64,000 nucleotides of DNA from AG25 sp035604455 (GTDB taxonomy: Bacteria > Gemmatimonadota > Gemmatimonadetes > Gemmatimonadales > GWC2-71-9): assembly GCA_035604455.1 (NCBI GenBank), contig DATNIM010000022.1, positions 1 to 64,000 on the forward strand. The letters run 5' to 3'. The notes beneath the pieces were generated by a model. That model did not search any database. It had not been told where the DNA came from and saw nothing but the letters and a program-made list of their open reading frames with translations. Positions 1 through 7,276 of this stretch are shown here, in pieces (position 1 is the stretch's first letter; every line of letters begins with the position of its first letter). A program made the position numbers and the translations under genes.

Positions 1-417
1 CGCCAGGTAGCAGGCCAGGCGCCCTTTCGTCGTGCCCCTAGCCTGCCGAAACAAGCCCGACAGGTTCCGCGCGTTGCCGCGAGGAGTCATTCTCGACGCG
101 AGAGAGAGGGATTCATAGGGGCGTTCTGAATATGCCCTGGCCCCTTGTCCAGGAGTGAAACACCGCACGACCCTCCCCCACGACGTGACGGATGAGGTTC
201 GGTACGTCGAATCCCAGCTGGGGCTGGCCGCCGAACCGGCAACCATGTGGCGCCGCCGCAGCAGGACGCATGTCGCAAATGAGGCCCTTCGTGCCGCAAA
301 AGTGCCCGTCCCTCTCGGCTAGGGCCAGGCCAGACTTCTCTTTGCCCCGACGTTCCCTAGATACCCGGGGCGTCACGCTGCTGAGGGACAGCGCGACTCC
401 GAGACTCCCGTTTTCGA
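1..417. other. Leading region with no recognised gene
   Basis: I find no supported gene, RNA or repeat here. Several open frames exist on both strands, but their translations are rich in Arg, Pro and Ala, have no domain pattern and overlap each other, as expected for chance frames in GC-rich DNA. The left edge could hold the end of a gene lying outside the window, but I see no coding signal that supports this. Confidence 0.5.
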
Positions 418-918
418 ATGGAGTCGCATGTCGTGCTAGTACGCGTCGCGTGGCTGTTCTGCCTCGCGTGGCTCTGCGGCATTCCGCTCGCTGCGCAACG
501 TGCTGGATCGATCGGCGTCGCCGCGGTCGTCCAAGAGCCAATCGCGGGCACCGTGCTCCACGCGCTTGCCTTCAGTGTGGTGGCGCCCGGTGCTGCCGTC
601 ACGGTTGCCACGGCGAGCCCAAGTGCCGGAGCGTTCGCCGTCTTCGGCGTGACAGGGCATTCCGTGGGCCTCGTCTTCGCGCTTCCGACCGAGCTCAGCC
701 TCGGCGTCGACTCCCTATCGGTTGGGGCATGGACGGGCAGATGGCGTGCCGATGACCCCCGTGCTGGAACGACGTTCACGCCGTCCGATGCCGCGACGCC
801 GGCGGTGATCGGTGCGGAGGGCTCGCTCGTTGTCCTTCTCGGCGCCACGGTGAGTCCTGGCGCCTCGCAGCCTCCGGGGACCTACACGGGCGTCGCCGCG
901 CTCACGATCCTGTACTGA
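418..918 (+). CDS. Secreted small protein, DUF4402-like C-terminus
   Basis: A 166-residue protein of unknown function. Residues 1-27 form a signal peptide (hydrophobic core VAWLFCLAWLCGIPL, likely cleavage after LAAQ or nearby). The mature part is rich in Ala, Val and Gly with alternating hydrophobics, suggesting a beta-sandwich. The C-terminus has a Gly-Ser-Leu-x-Val strand, then Q-P-P-G-T-Y-x-G and a final V-A-A-L-T-I-L-Y. That order resembles the end of DUF4402 proteins, which are secreted beta-rich proteins. No cysteines are seen in the mature part. A second small secreted protein follows 63 bases downstream on the same strand, and the two may be co-transcribed. I see no clear Shine-Dalgarno sequence. 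The DUF4402 link is pattern recognition only. Confidence 0.6.
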   Translation: MESHVVLVRVAWLFCLAWLCGIPLAAQRAGSIGVAAVVQEPIAGTVLHALAFSVVAPGAAVTVATASPSAGAFAVFGVTGHSVGLVFALPTELSLGVDSLSVGAWTGRWRADDPRAGTTFTPSDAATPAVIGAEGSLVVLLGATVSPGASQPPGTYTGVAALTILY

Positions 919-981
919 GGGGCCGTTCGCGGGAGCGCTCATGGCGGCGCGAGCACGAGTTGAGCAACTTTGGGCGCCAGC

Positions 982-1359
982 ATGAGATTCACTCCGATTC
1001 TACTTCTGGGGCTGCTCGCCCGGCCCGCCGTGGGTCAGTCCTGTGCGCTCCGCATCGACCGCGTCAAACCCAACGGAATGTTTGAATTCCGCGTCACCCT
1101 GTCCAATCCGCGTGAGGTCCCCGTTCGATTGACCGCCATTCATGTCAGTTACATCACGTTGACGGGTTCGCACTACAGGAAAGAGCGTCGCGATATCGTC
1201 TCCCCCTTCCAGCGGGAGCGATTGATTGTGCAACCGCACCAGCGGATGACGCTCACGACGTTGCCCGCGATGGACCCCGCAACCGACGACCCGGCGACCG
1301 CCACGGCGAGTTGTGCCTGGGTCGTCCCGGCGAGTAAGGGGGGAGGCTTAGGGGACTGA
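982..1359 (+). CDS. Small secreted hypothetical protein
   Basis: About 125 residues, starting at ATG 982; an in-frame TTG at 970 adds four residues without improving the signal peptide. Residues 1-18 (MRFTPILLLGLLARPAVG) are a typical signal peptide with likely cleavage before Gln-Ser-Cys. The mature protein has two cysteines, one right after the cleavage site and one in TASCAW near the end, which could form a disulfide bridge. The middle has alternating beta-strand-like hydrophobics with NPREVPVRLTAI, reminiscent of a single Ig-like domain. I do not recognise a family. It follows another small secreted protein on the same strand and converges on the hydrolase at 1427. Confidence 0.55.
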   Translation: MRFTPILLLGLLARPAVGQSCALRIDRVKPNGMFEFRVTLSNPREVPVRLTAIHVSYITLTGSHYRKERRDIVSPFQRERLIVQPHQRMTLTTLPAMDPATDDPATATASCAWVVPASKGGGLGD

Positions 1360-1426
1360 GCCCTAACGGTTTGCTGCGGACTCGAGAACTGGGCGAACGA
1401 TCGGCGGAGTTCTTGGGGTCGCCCCG

Positions 1427-2323
1427 CTAGCGTCCCGCGACGGCCGCGACCCCGACCGTGCGGGAGCGGAGGTGCTGCAGCGCTTGGAAGACGGCCTCTG
1501 GCCGTTCTTCCTGCAGAAAATGTCCTGCGCCCGGGACACTCTCCACCGAGAACGACCCAAGCACACGCTGCATCGCCTCGATTTCTCCGGGTTCGACGGC
1601 CCCGTCGTGCTTCGCCATGCCGATCAAGAGGGCCACGGGTGCGTGAATCTCCCGAAGATGCGGGCCGAGCGACTCGGGCTCCTGAGCCCGGGCCATCGCC
1701 CGGAAGGCTTTCAGTGTGCCTCGGAGATCGAGTGCAGCGGGCTCCGTATAAGCCCGCACCACGTCATCGGTCACCCATCCCGCGTCACCGGAGGAATGGA
1801 TCAGTTCCCCCCTGATCTTCCGGCGCATCAGGCCTACGCCGAGGATTCGGAGCAGCGAGGAAAACCGCATGGCGTGGCGGAAGCCTGGCGTCGCGATCGC
1901 TTCTGCCGGGCCGCTCTCGATCGACAGTACAGCCGCGACGAGATCAGGACGGCGGTAGGCCAGGCGGAAGGCCTCTGACGCCGCTGCAGAATGGGCGATC
2001 ACGAGCGCCTGCCTGATCCCGAGCGAGTCGAGTACGGCCGCGATCCGATTCGCCTGGGCCCCTGCCGAGTAATCCGCGCCATCAGGGCGATTGGATTCCC
2101 CGATCGCGAGCGGTTCGACGACGATCGTGCGGTAACCTGCGTCGACGAGCATCGAGACGACGTGCCGGAACCCGAAGGCGGACCCAAACAGGCCAGGAAT
2201 CAGGACGACGGGCTGCCCGACGCCTGCGAGCTCAACGTGGAGCGATTCTGCGGGGGATACCGCGATGCGACGACTCTCCGTCGGGCCCCCGAGGAGGGCG
2301 AGCGCGAGGAGCAGCGACGTCAC
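1427..2323 (-). CDS. Alpha/beta hydrolase fold protein, likely exported
   Basis: A 298-residue alpha/beta-hydrolase. The N-terminus (MTSLLLALALLGG) looks like a short signal sequence or anchor. The fold is shown by VVLIPGLFGSAFG at about 39-51 (the oxyanion-hole strand and loop), the strand TIVVEPLAIGES, the nucleophile elbow at about 109-115, a lid-like stretch at 140-220, the strand PVALLIGMAKHDG with a candidate acid at Asp240, and GAGHF with the catalytic-type His268. The elbow reads I-A-H-S-A-A-A, so the usual glycines of G-x-S-x-G are alanines; Ser112 is kept. The substrate is unknown. The start is GTG. It is divergent from the glycosyltransferase at 2441 and shares the 117-base intergenic region with it. 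Confidence 0.75.
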   Translation of the reverse strand: MTSLLLALALLGGPTESRRIAVSPAESLHVELAGVGQPVVLIPGLFGSAFGFRHVVSMLVDAGYRTIVVEPLAIGESNRPDGADYSAGAQANRIAAVLDSLGIRQALVIAHSAAASEAFRLAYRRPDLVAAVLSIESGPAEAIATPGFRHAMRFSSLLRILGVGLMRRKIRGELIHSSGDAGWVTDDVVRAYTEPAALDLRGTLKAFRAMARAQEPESLGPHLREIHAPVALLIGMAKHDGAVEPGEIEAMQRVLGSFSVESVPGAGHFLQEERPEAVFQALQHLRSRTVGVAAVAGR

Positions 2324-2403
2324 GTCGGGGCCGGGCTAAGCACGGCCTACAATGCGATCCCTGTGTAAAAGCTCCATGACAGCGCTGTAAGGACCTCGTC
2401 AGC

Positions 2404-2432
2404 TTGGACCGGGAATCCGCTCGCCGTATAGT
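2404..2432 (+). promoter_or_regulatory. Sigma-70-type promoter, leaderless arrangement
   Basis: TTGGAC at 2404-2409 and TATAGT at 2427-2432 are separated by 17 bases, close to the housekeeping consensus. The ATG of the GT4 gene begins 8 bases after the -10 box, so transcription would start at or within a base or two of the start codon. The bases between the box and the ATG are mostly C with no ribosome-binding site. This is direct sequence reading; activity is inferred. Confidence 0.6.
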
Positions 2433-2440
2433 TCCCCCCC

Positions 2441-3646
2441 ATGCGCGTCCTCCACGTCACGACGGCCTTCCCCACCCGGCCGGACGACGTGATCACCCCA
2501 TGGCTGGTCGAGCTGATCAAGCACCTCCGGGCGCGCGGGACGGAGGTCGACGTGTTCACGTCGGCGTACCGGGGTCTCGGAGACCAGGTGGTGGAGGGGA
2601 TCCCGGTGTACCGGTTCCGCTATTTCTGGCGGCGGTGGGAGAACCTGACGCACGAGGAAACGGCGCCCGACCGCATGCGGCGCTCGCTCCTCTACCGCGT
2701 GCTGCCGTTCTTCTTCGTCCTGGCCGGCATGGTGGCCATCTGGCGCCACTGCCGCAGGCATCGCTACGACATCGTACAGGTCCACTGGCCGCTGCCCCTC
2801 GCGCTCTTCGGCTGGGCGGCGGATCGCGCGCGCGCCGTACCGATCGTGACCACCTTCTACGGGGCGGAGCTCCGACTCGTGAAGGGGTCCCTGCCCATCC
2901 TCAAGCCCTTCCTCGCGTGGGCGGCGCGTCGATCAGCCCGGGTCGTGGCGATTTCGAGCTACACGGCGTCTGAGGTGAGGGAGATCGCCGACGTGTCGAT
3001 CGAGATCATTCCGTACACCACTCCTCTGCCAGAGCCCAAGGGCGCTGTGCGCGGCGCCGGCCCCATTCTCTTTGTCGGCCGCCTGGTCGCCCGAAAGGGC
3101 GTCGATCGCCTGATCGCCGCGGTCGCCCGCCTCGGTCAGGGCGCGCCCATCGTCGAAATCGTAGGCGACGGCCCCGAGCGGGGGGCCCTCGAAGACCTGG
3201 CTCGGCGCCTCGGTCTCGGCGCGCGGGTCCAATTTCGGGGGAAGATCTCGGCCGAAGCCCTGCAGGAGAGTTACGCCCGCGCCGCGGTGGCCGTCCTGCC
3301 CGCCGTGGTCGACGCACGGGGCGACACGGAGGGGTTAGGTGTGGTGCTGCTTGAGGCCATGAATTCAGGAATCCCGGTCGTGGCGAGCCGGGTCGGCGGG
3401 ATCCCGGACATTGTCGAGGACGGGGTCTCGGGGCTCCTCGTACCTCCGGGCGATGAGGCAGCCTTGGCCGACGCGCTCGGGCGCCTGATACGCGATCCCG
3501 ACCTCGCCGCGAGGCTCGGCGCCGCTGGGCGCGAGCGGGTCCACACGCACTTCAGTTGGGACGCGATCAGTGCACGCTGGGAAAAGCTGTACGCGGCAGT
3601 GGTCAGCGAGTCCTCACACGGGCAACGCCGTTCTCGGTCGGCTTGA
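2441..3646 (+). CDS. Glycosyltransferase family 4
   Basis: A 401-residue retaining GT-B glycosyltransferase. The N-terminal acceptor domain starts with MRVLHVTTAFPTRPDD, typical of GT4 enzymes that act on lipid-linked or polysaccharide acceptors. The C-terminal donor domain carries the FVGRLVARKGVDRLI signature near residue 210, VGDGPERG, and the E-x7-E motif (Glu297 in EGLGVVLL and Glu305 in EAMNSG), followed by VASRVGGIPDIV. This is the usual length for the family. The sugar and acceptor cannot be told from sequence. It converges on the LPS operon, whose last gene is also a glycosyltransferase, so a cell-envelope glycan role is a reasonable inference. It appears to be translated from a leaderless mRNA. 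Confidence 0.85.
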   Translation: MRVLHVTTAFPTRPDDVITPWLVELIKHLRARGTEVDVFTSAYRGLGDQVVEGIPVYRFRYFWRRWENLTHEETAPDRMRRSLLYRVLPFFFVLAGMVAIWRHCRRHRYDIVQVHWPLPLALFGWAADRARAVPIVTTFYGAELRLVKGSLPILKPFLAWAARRSARVVAISSYTASEVREIADVSIEIIPYTTPLPEPKGAVRGAGPILFVGRLVARKGVDRLIAAVARLGQGAPIVEIVGDGPERGALEDLARRLGLGARVQFRGKISAEALQESYARAAVAVLPAVVDARGDTEGLGVVLLEAMNSGIPVVASRVGGIPDIVEDGVSGLLVPPGDEAALADALGRLIRDPDLAARLGAAGRERVHTHFSWDAISARWEKLYAAVVSESSHGQRRSRSA

Positions 3647-3684
3647 TCTGGCGTCGGTCGTCGGGTGGTGCGCCTCGCTGCCGC

Positions 3685-4647
3685 CTAGCGTTCGCCGTCC
3701 TGCCCGGTGCGGGTGCGCCGGAGCTCGCGTTCGAGCTCGTTGAACTCCTGCCTGGTCCCCGCCACGAGCTCGCCCACAAACCCGAACCCGAACAAGATCA
3801 GACCCGAGATGATGAGCAGCATGATGAGATCAAGGAGCGGCCGGAACCCCACGCCGAAGACGTAGCGCTCGATCAACGCGTAGATGCCGGTCAGGATGCC
3901 GAGCAGGCAGAGCGCGGCCCCGGAAACGCCGAAGAAGAGCATGGGCTTTCGACCGAAGCGCAGCTGAAACCACACGGACACGAGGTCCAAGACCCCCACC
4001 GGGATGCGGCTCAGGCCGAACTTGGATCGCCCCGCGCGCCGGGGATGCAGCGGCACCGGCCGTTCCGCGAGCCTGAAGCCCTGCGCCGCGGCGATCACCA
4101 CCATGAAGCGGTGCCAGTCGGGCCGGGTGGGGACCACGTCTAGCACCTCGCGACGGTAGGCCTTCACCGAGTTCAAGTCGCTCACCTGTACGCCGAAGAG
4201 CCAGCGGCAGAGCACGTTGTACACGCTCGAGACGAACCGTTTTTCGTAAACGCCCTGCTTCGCGCCGGTCACGATGTCCGCCTCGTCCGCGATGATCGGC
4301 GCCACGAGGGTCGGCAGGTCCGCCGGGAGGTACTGGAGGTCCGCGGGATAAAACGCGAGGATGCGGCCGCGGGCGGTGTCCGCGCCTGAGCGGAGCGCGT
4401 CGGCGATACCCCGCCGCACCCGGTGCGTCGCGACGCGCAGGAACGGGTATTCCTTGACGAGCTGCTGCAGCACGCCGGCCGTGCCGTCCCGGCTGCCGTC
4501 GTCGATGACCACGACTTCGCTCGCGTAGGGGAGCGGCGCCAAGGCATCCCGCATCTGGCGCAGGAGCTCGGGCAGGTTCTCCGCTTCGTCGGCCGCGGGC
4601 ACGAGCACGGAGAGTTCGGGAGCCACGGTGGGCCCGGCGAGCGTCAC
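3685..4647 (-). CDS. Glycosyltransferase family 2 with two C-terminal membrane helices
   Basis: A 320-residue membrane-associated GT2 enzyme resembling dolichyl/polyprenyl-phosphate sugar synthases. The GT-A domain shows ELSVLVPAADEAENL at about 11-25, VVVIDDGSRDGT with Asp49/Asp50, and a metal site reading P-A-D-L-Q (Asp103), where the first Asp of the usual D-x-D-L-Q is replaced. A C-terminal part of about 100 residues contains two membrane segments (GVSGAALCLLGILTGIYAL and LLDLIMLLIISGLILFGFGF) and a charged tail. The GTG start overlaps the rpoN stop codon (GTGA). As last gene of the LPS operon it probably makes a polyprenyl-phosphate-linked sugar or transfers sugar to a lipid carrier. The product is unproven. 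Confidence 0.85.
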   Translation of the reverse strand: MTLAGPTVAPELSVLVPAADEAENLPELLRQMRDALAPLPYASEVVVIDDGSRDGTAGVLQQLVKEYPFLRVATHRVRRGIADALRSGADTARGRILAFYPADLQYLPADLPTLVAPIIADEADIVTGAKQGVYEKRFVSSVYNVLCRWLFGVQVSDLNSVKAYRREVLDVVPTRPDWHRFMVVIAAAQGFRLAERPVPLHPRRAGRSKFGLSRIPVGVLDLVSVWFQLRFGRKPMLFFGVSGAALCLLGILTGIYALIERYVFGVGFRPLLDLIMLLIISGLILFGFGFVGELVAGTRQEFNELERELRRTRTGQDGER

Positions 4648-6098
4648 AGGCGCTTGCGCATCCGTGCCGGGAGGATGCCGAGCTGGTCCCGGTATTTGGC
4701 CACTGTGCGGCGCGCGATCTTCACACCCTTCTGCTCGAAGAGTTCGACGATCTGCTGGTCGGTGAGTGGAATGCTCGCGTTCTCGTCGCCCACGAGCTTC
4801 TGGATCTGCGCCTTGATCGACCGGGCGCTCGCGTCTTCGCCCGTTGTCGTCGTGAGCCCGCTCGAGAAGAAGAACTTGAGCGGGAGGAGCCCCCGCGGCG
4901 TCTGCACGTACTTTTCGTTCGTCACGCGGCTCACCGTGCTCTCGTGCATGTTGATCACGTCCGCGACTTCGCGTAGGGTCAGCGGTTTCAGGTATTCCAC
5001 GCCCTTTTCGAAGAAGTCGCGCTGCCGGTCCACGATGAAGTTCATGACCTTGAGCATCGTCTGCCGCCGCTGTTCGATCGCCTGGATCATCCAGTGGGCG
5101 CTGTTGAGACGCTGGTTGATGAACTCCTTGTTCTCCGCGTCGTACTTCCGCTTGTCGCGCGCGATCGCCTGGTAGATGGGCGAGATGCGCAGGCGCGGCA
5201 GGCCCGTGTCGTTCAGGAAGACGTGGTAGCGCCCATCGATCTTTTCCACGATCAGGTCGGGAGTGATGTAGGCGTCGTTGGGCGGGGAGTGCTGGAGCCC
5301 GGGCTTGGGATCGAGTTTGGCCAGATCGTCCGCGACCCGCTGCACTTCGGTCGCCTCGAGGCTGAAGCGCTTGCCGAGCTCGCTCCAGCGGTGGCCCTTG
5401 AGATCGTCCCACGCTTCCTTCACGAGCCGGTAGGCCAGCCCGTCGGTCTGCTGCTGGTCCTCGAGCTGGAGGAGGAGGCACTCGCGCAGGTCGCGGGCCC
5501 CGACGCCGGGCGGGTCGAGTTTCTGCACGATGCGAAGCATCTCCTCGGCCTCTGCCAACGTGTAGAGGGCCACCAAGTCCGGCTCGCGCTCGGTCGTGGC
5601 CGCGTAGTCCGTGAGCACCTTGCTTGCGCACGCGACGATTTCCTCGAGCGAGGCGCCGAGGTAGCCGTCTTCGGCAATGTTGCCGAGGAACTCCTCGGCC
5701 AGGAGCTGCTGTCGCGGCGTAAGGTCGAGCATGCGCACCTGGTCGCGCAGGTAGTCGATCAACCCCCGGGCCTCGACCGTCACGCGCTCCGTGCGTTCCG
5801 GCGCGTCGTTCAGGTCGCGTGGAGGCGCCCCCAGGTCGGTCCCGTCGTCGAGGAGGATGTCCTCCCAGTTCGGCTCGTCGTCGTTGGTGGACGTCTCGGC
5901 GGGCTCGTCGGACTCGGACACCTCGAGCGGCTCGTCGGGCTCGACGAGCTCGAGGAACGGATTGCCGAGGAGCTCCTGCTTCAGGTGTTGCTGCAGATCG
6001 AGCAGCGGCATGTACAGGAGGTCCATCGCCTGATACAGGCGTGGATTGATCCTGAGCTCCTGGCGGAGCGCGGTATGCTGTTGCAGGCCCGTCTTCAT
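4644..6098 (-). CDS. rpoN: RNA polymerase sigma-54 factor
   Basis: A 484-residue sigma-54 that directs RNA polymerase to -24/-12 promoters and needs AAA+ activators. Region I (residues 1-50) is the Gln/Leu-rich activator-response segment, including LRQELRINPRLYQAMDLL. Region II is a very acidic stretch at about 52-85. The core-binding domain follows at 110-300. The C-terminus has the helix-turn-helix (LREVADVINMHESTVSRV) and the RpoN box ARRTVAKYRD at about 462-471. Length is normal. Its ATG overlaps the lptB stop by 4 bases. The order lptB-rpoN is the one long known from Proteobacteria. No sigma-54 activator gene is seen in this window. Confidence 0.97.
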   Translation of the reverse strand: MKTGLQQHTALRQELRINPRLYQAMDLLYMPLLDLQQHLKQELLGNPFLELVEPDEPLEVSESDEPAETSTNDDEPNWEDILLDDGTDLGAPPRDLNDAPERTERVTVEARGLIDYLRDQVRMLDLTPRQQLLAEEFLGNIAEDGYLGASLEEIVACASKVLTDYAATTEREPDLVALYTLAEAEEMLRIVQKLDPPGVGARDLRECLLLQLEDQQQTDGLAYRLVKEAWDDLKGHRWSELGKRFSLEATEVQRVADDLAKLDPKPGLQHSPPNDAYITPDLIVEKIDGRYHVFLNDTGLPRLRISPIYQAIARDKRKYDAENKEFINQRLNSAHWMIQAIEQRRQTMLKVMNFIVDRQRDFFEKGVEYLKPLTLREVADVINMHESTVSRVTNEKYVQTPRGLLPLKFFFSSGLTTTTGEDASARSIKAQIQKLVGDENASIPLTDQQIVELFEQKGVKIARRTVAKYRDQLGILPARMRKRL

Positions 6099-7276
6099 TG
6101 GTCGGCTGAGAGGCGCGCCCGCAGGCGCGTCGTGAGCGTGGGCCCGAGGTAAACGTCGGCCACGCGGTCGTTGAAGACGAGCTCCCGCACCGTGCCCGAA
6201 ACCTGCACCTGCCCCTCGAACATGATGTAGGCGCGGTCCACGATGTCGAGCGTCTGCTCGACCGAGTGATCGGTGATCAGGACGCCGATACCGCGATGGC
6301 GGAGCCCGGCCACGATGGTCTGGATGTCGTTGACCGCGATCGGGTCCACGCCGGCGAACGGCTCGTCGAGCAACATGAACTTTGGTTCCGTGACCAGGGC
6401 CCGCGTGATCTCGAGCCGGCGCCGCTCGCCGCCCGACAGCTGGTAGGCCTTTTGCTTACGCAGGTGCTTGATCGCGAGCTCGTCCAGGAGGTGCTCGAGC
6501 CGCTTCGCGCGCTCGGCCTCGTCGATGGGCAGGGTCTCGAGGATGGCGAGCAGGTTCTCCTCGACCGACAGCTTCCGGAACACGGACGGTTCCTGGGCGA
6601 GATACCCGATCCCCATGCGGGCGCGCCGGTACATCGGCTCGGACGTCACCACGCGATCGTCGAGCGTGATCCGGCCCCCATCCGCCCGGATCATTCCCGT
6701 GATCATGTAGAACGTCGTCGTCTTCCCCGCCCCGTTGGGCCCGAGGAGGCCGACGATCTCGCCCTGTCGCAGGGCCAGGCTCACGTCGTTCACGACGCGG
6801 CGGCCCTTGTAGACCTTCACCAGGTGATCGGCCTCGAGGGCGCTCCCGCCGCGCACCGGGGCCACCGGTATCCCGAGCTCCGCGCGCGCGAACGCGTTCG
6901 CCGCCACCTCGAGGAACTGCCGCACGGCGCCAGCCCGGTCCCCCGCCACTTCGCTCCAGACGCCCTGTGCGAATCGCACCGGCGACTCGCTCCATGCACC
7001 GTTCCCGGCCACGAGCTCCAAGCCCGAGAGCCGGGGCAGCACGGACTCGCTGAGGTGGGCCCGGGCCTCGTCCACGGAGAGCACCCCGGGGTCGCCGCTG
7101 CCCTTCGCCTGGTCTCGCATCGCGAGGAAGGCTTCCCGGTAGGCGATGGCGAGCTCGCTGAAGGCCGCCTGGCCCTGCTCGTCCGCAATCCGGACGAGCG
7201 CCGCAAGCGCCAGGGCAAGCGACGAATCGCGGGTGGCAAGGAGGTCCGTGAGCCGGAGGGCCGGGCGCGCGGTCAT
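6095..7276 (-). CDS. lptB: LPS export ABC transporter ATPase LptB with a novel N-terminal extension
   Basis: A 393-residue protein, far longer than the ~240 residues usual for LptB, the cytoplasmic ATPase that powers LPS extraction with LptFG. The ABC domain occupies about 147-393: Walker A GPNGAGKTT (179-187), Q-loop Gln228, signature LSGGERRRLEI (280-290), Walker B MLLDEP with Glu305, and H-loop His337. Residues 1-145 are a predicted mostly helical region with no family I recognise, including RDSSLALALAALVRIADE and ELAIAYREAFLAMRDQ. The ATG start overlaps the preceding stop (ATGA), which supports translation of the extension. In-frame GTG codons at residues 138 and 141 (6865 and 6856) could instead give a normal-length LptB. 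Confidence 0.93.
   Translation of the reverse strand: MTARPALRLTDLLATRDSSLALALAALVRIADEQGQAAFSELAIAYREAFLAMRDQAKGSGDPGVLSVDEARAHLSESVLPRLSGLELVAGNGAWSESPVRFAQGVWSEVAGDRAGAVRQFLEVAANAFARAELGIPVAPVRGGSALEADHLVKVYKGRRVVNDVSLALRQGEIVGLLGPNGAGKTTTFYMITGMIRADGGRITLDDRVVTSEPMYRRARMGIGYLAQEPSVFRKLSVEENLLAILETLPIDEAERAKRLEHLLDELAIKHLRKQKAYQLSGGERRRLEITRALVTEPKFMLLDEPFAGVDPIAVNDIQTIVAGLRHRGIGVLITDHSVEQTLDIVDRAYIMFEGQVQVSGTVRELVFNDRVADVYLGPTLTTRLRARLSADQ

Noticed and set aside
192..755. A 187-codon plus-strand frame overlapping the first secreted protein
   Set aside because: Arg/Pro-rich shadow composition, no signal peptide or domain; the 418-918 frame has a clear signal peptide.
1384..1414. GAGAACT/AGTTCTT inverted repeat between convergent genes at 1359 and 1427
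   Set aside because: Short stem with a 17-base loop and no T-run; could occur by chance.
3685..5631. A 648-codon open frame covering both the GT2 gene and the antisense-frame part of rpoN
   Set aside because: Only the part from the GTG at 4647 encodes the GT2 protein; upstream codons are Arg/Pro/Ala-rich and lie over rpoN, whose own frame is fully conserved.
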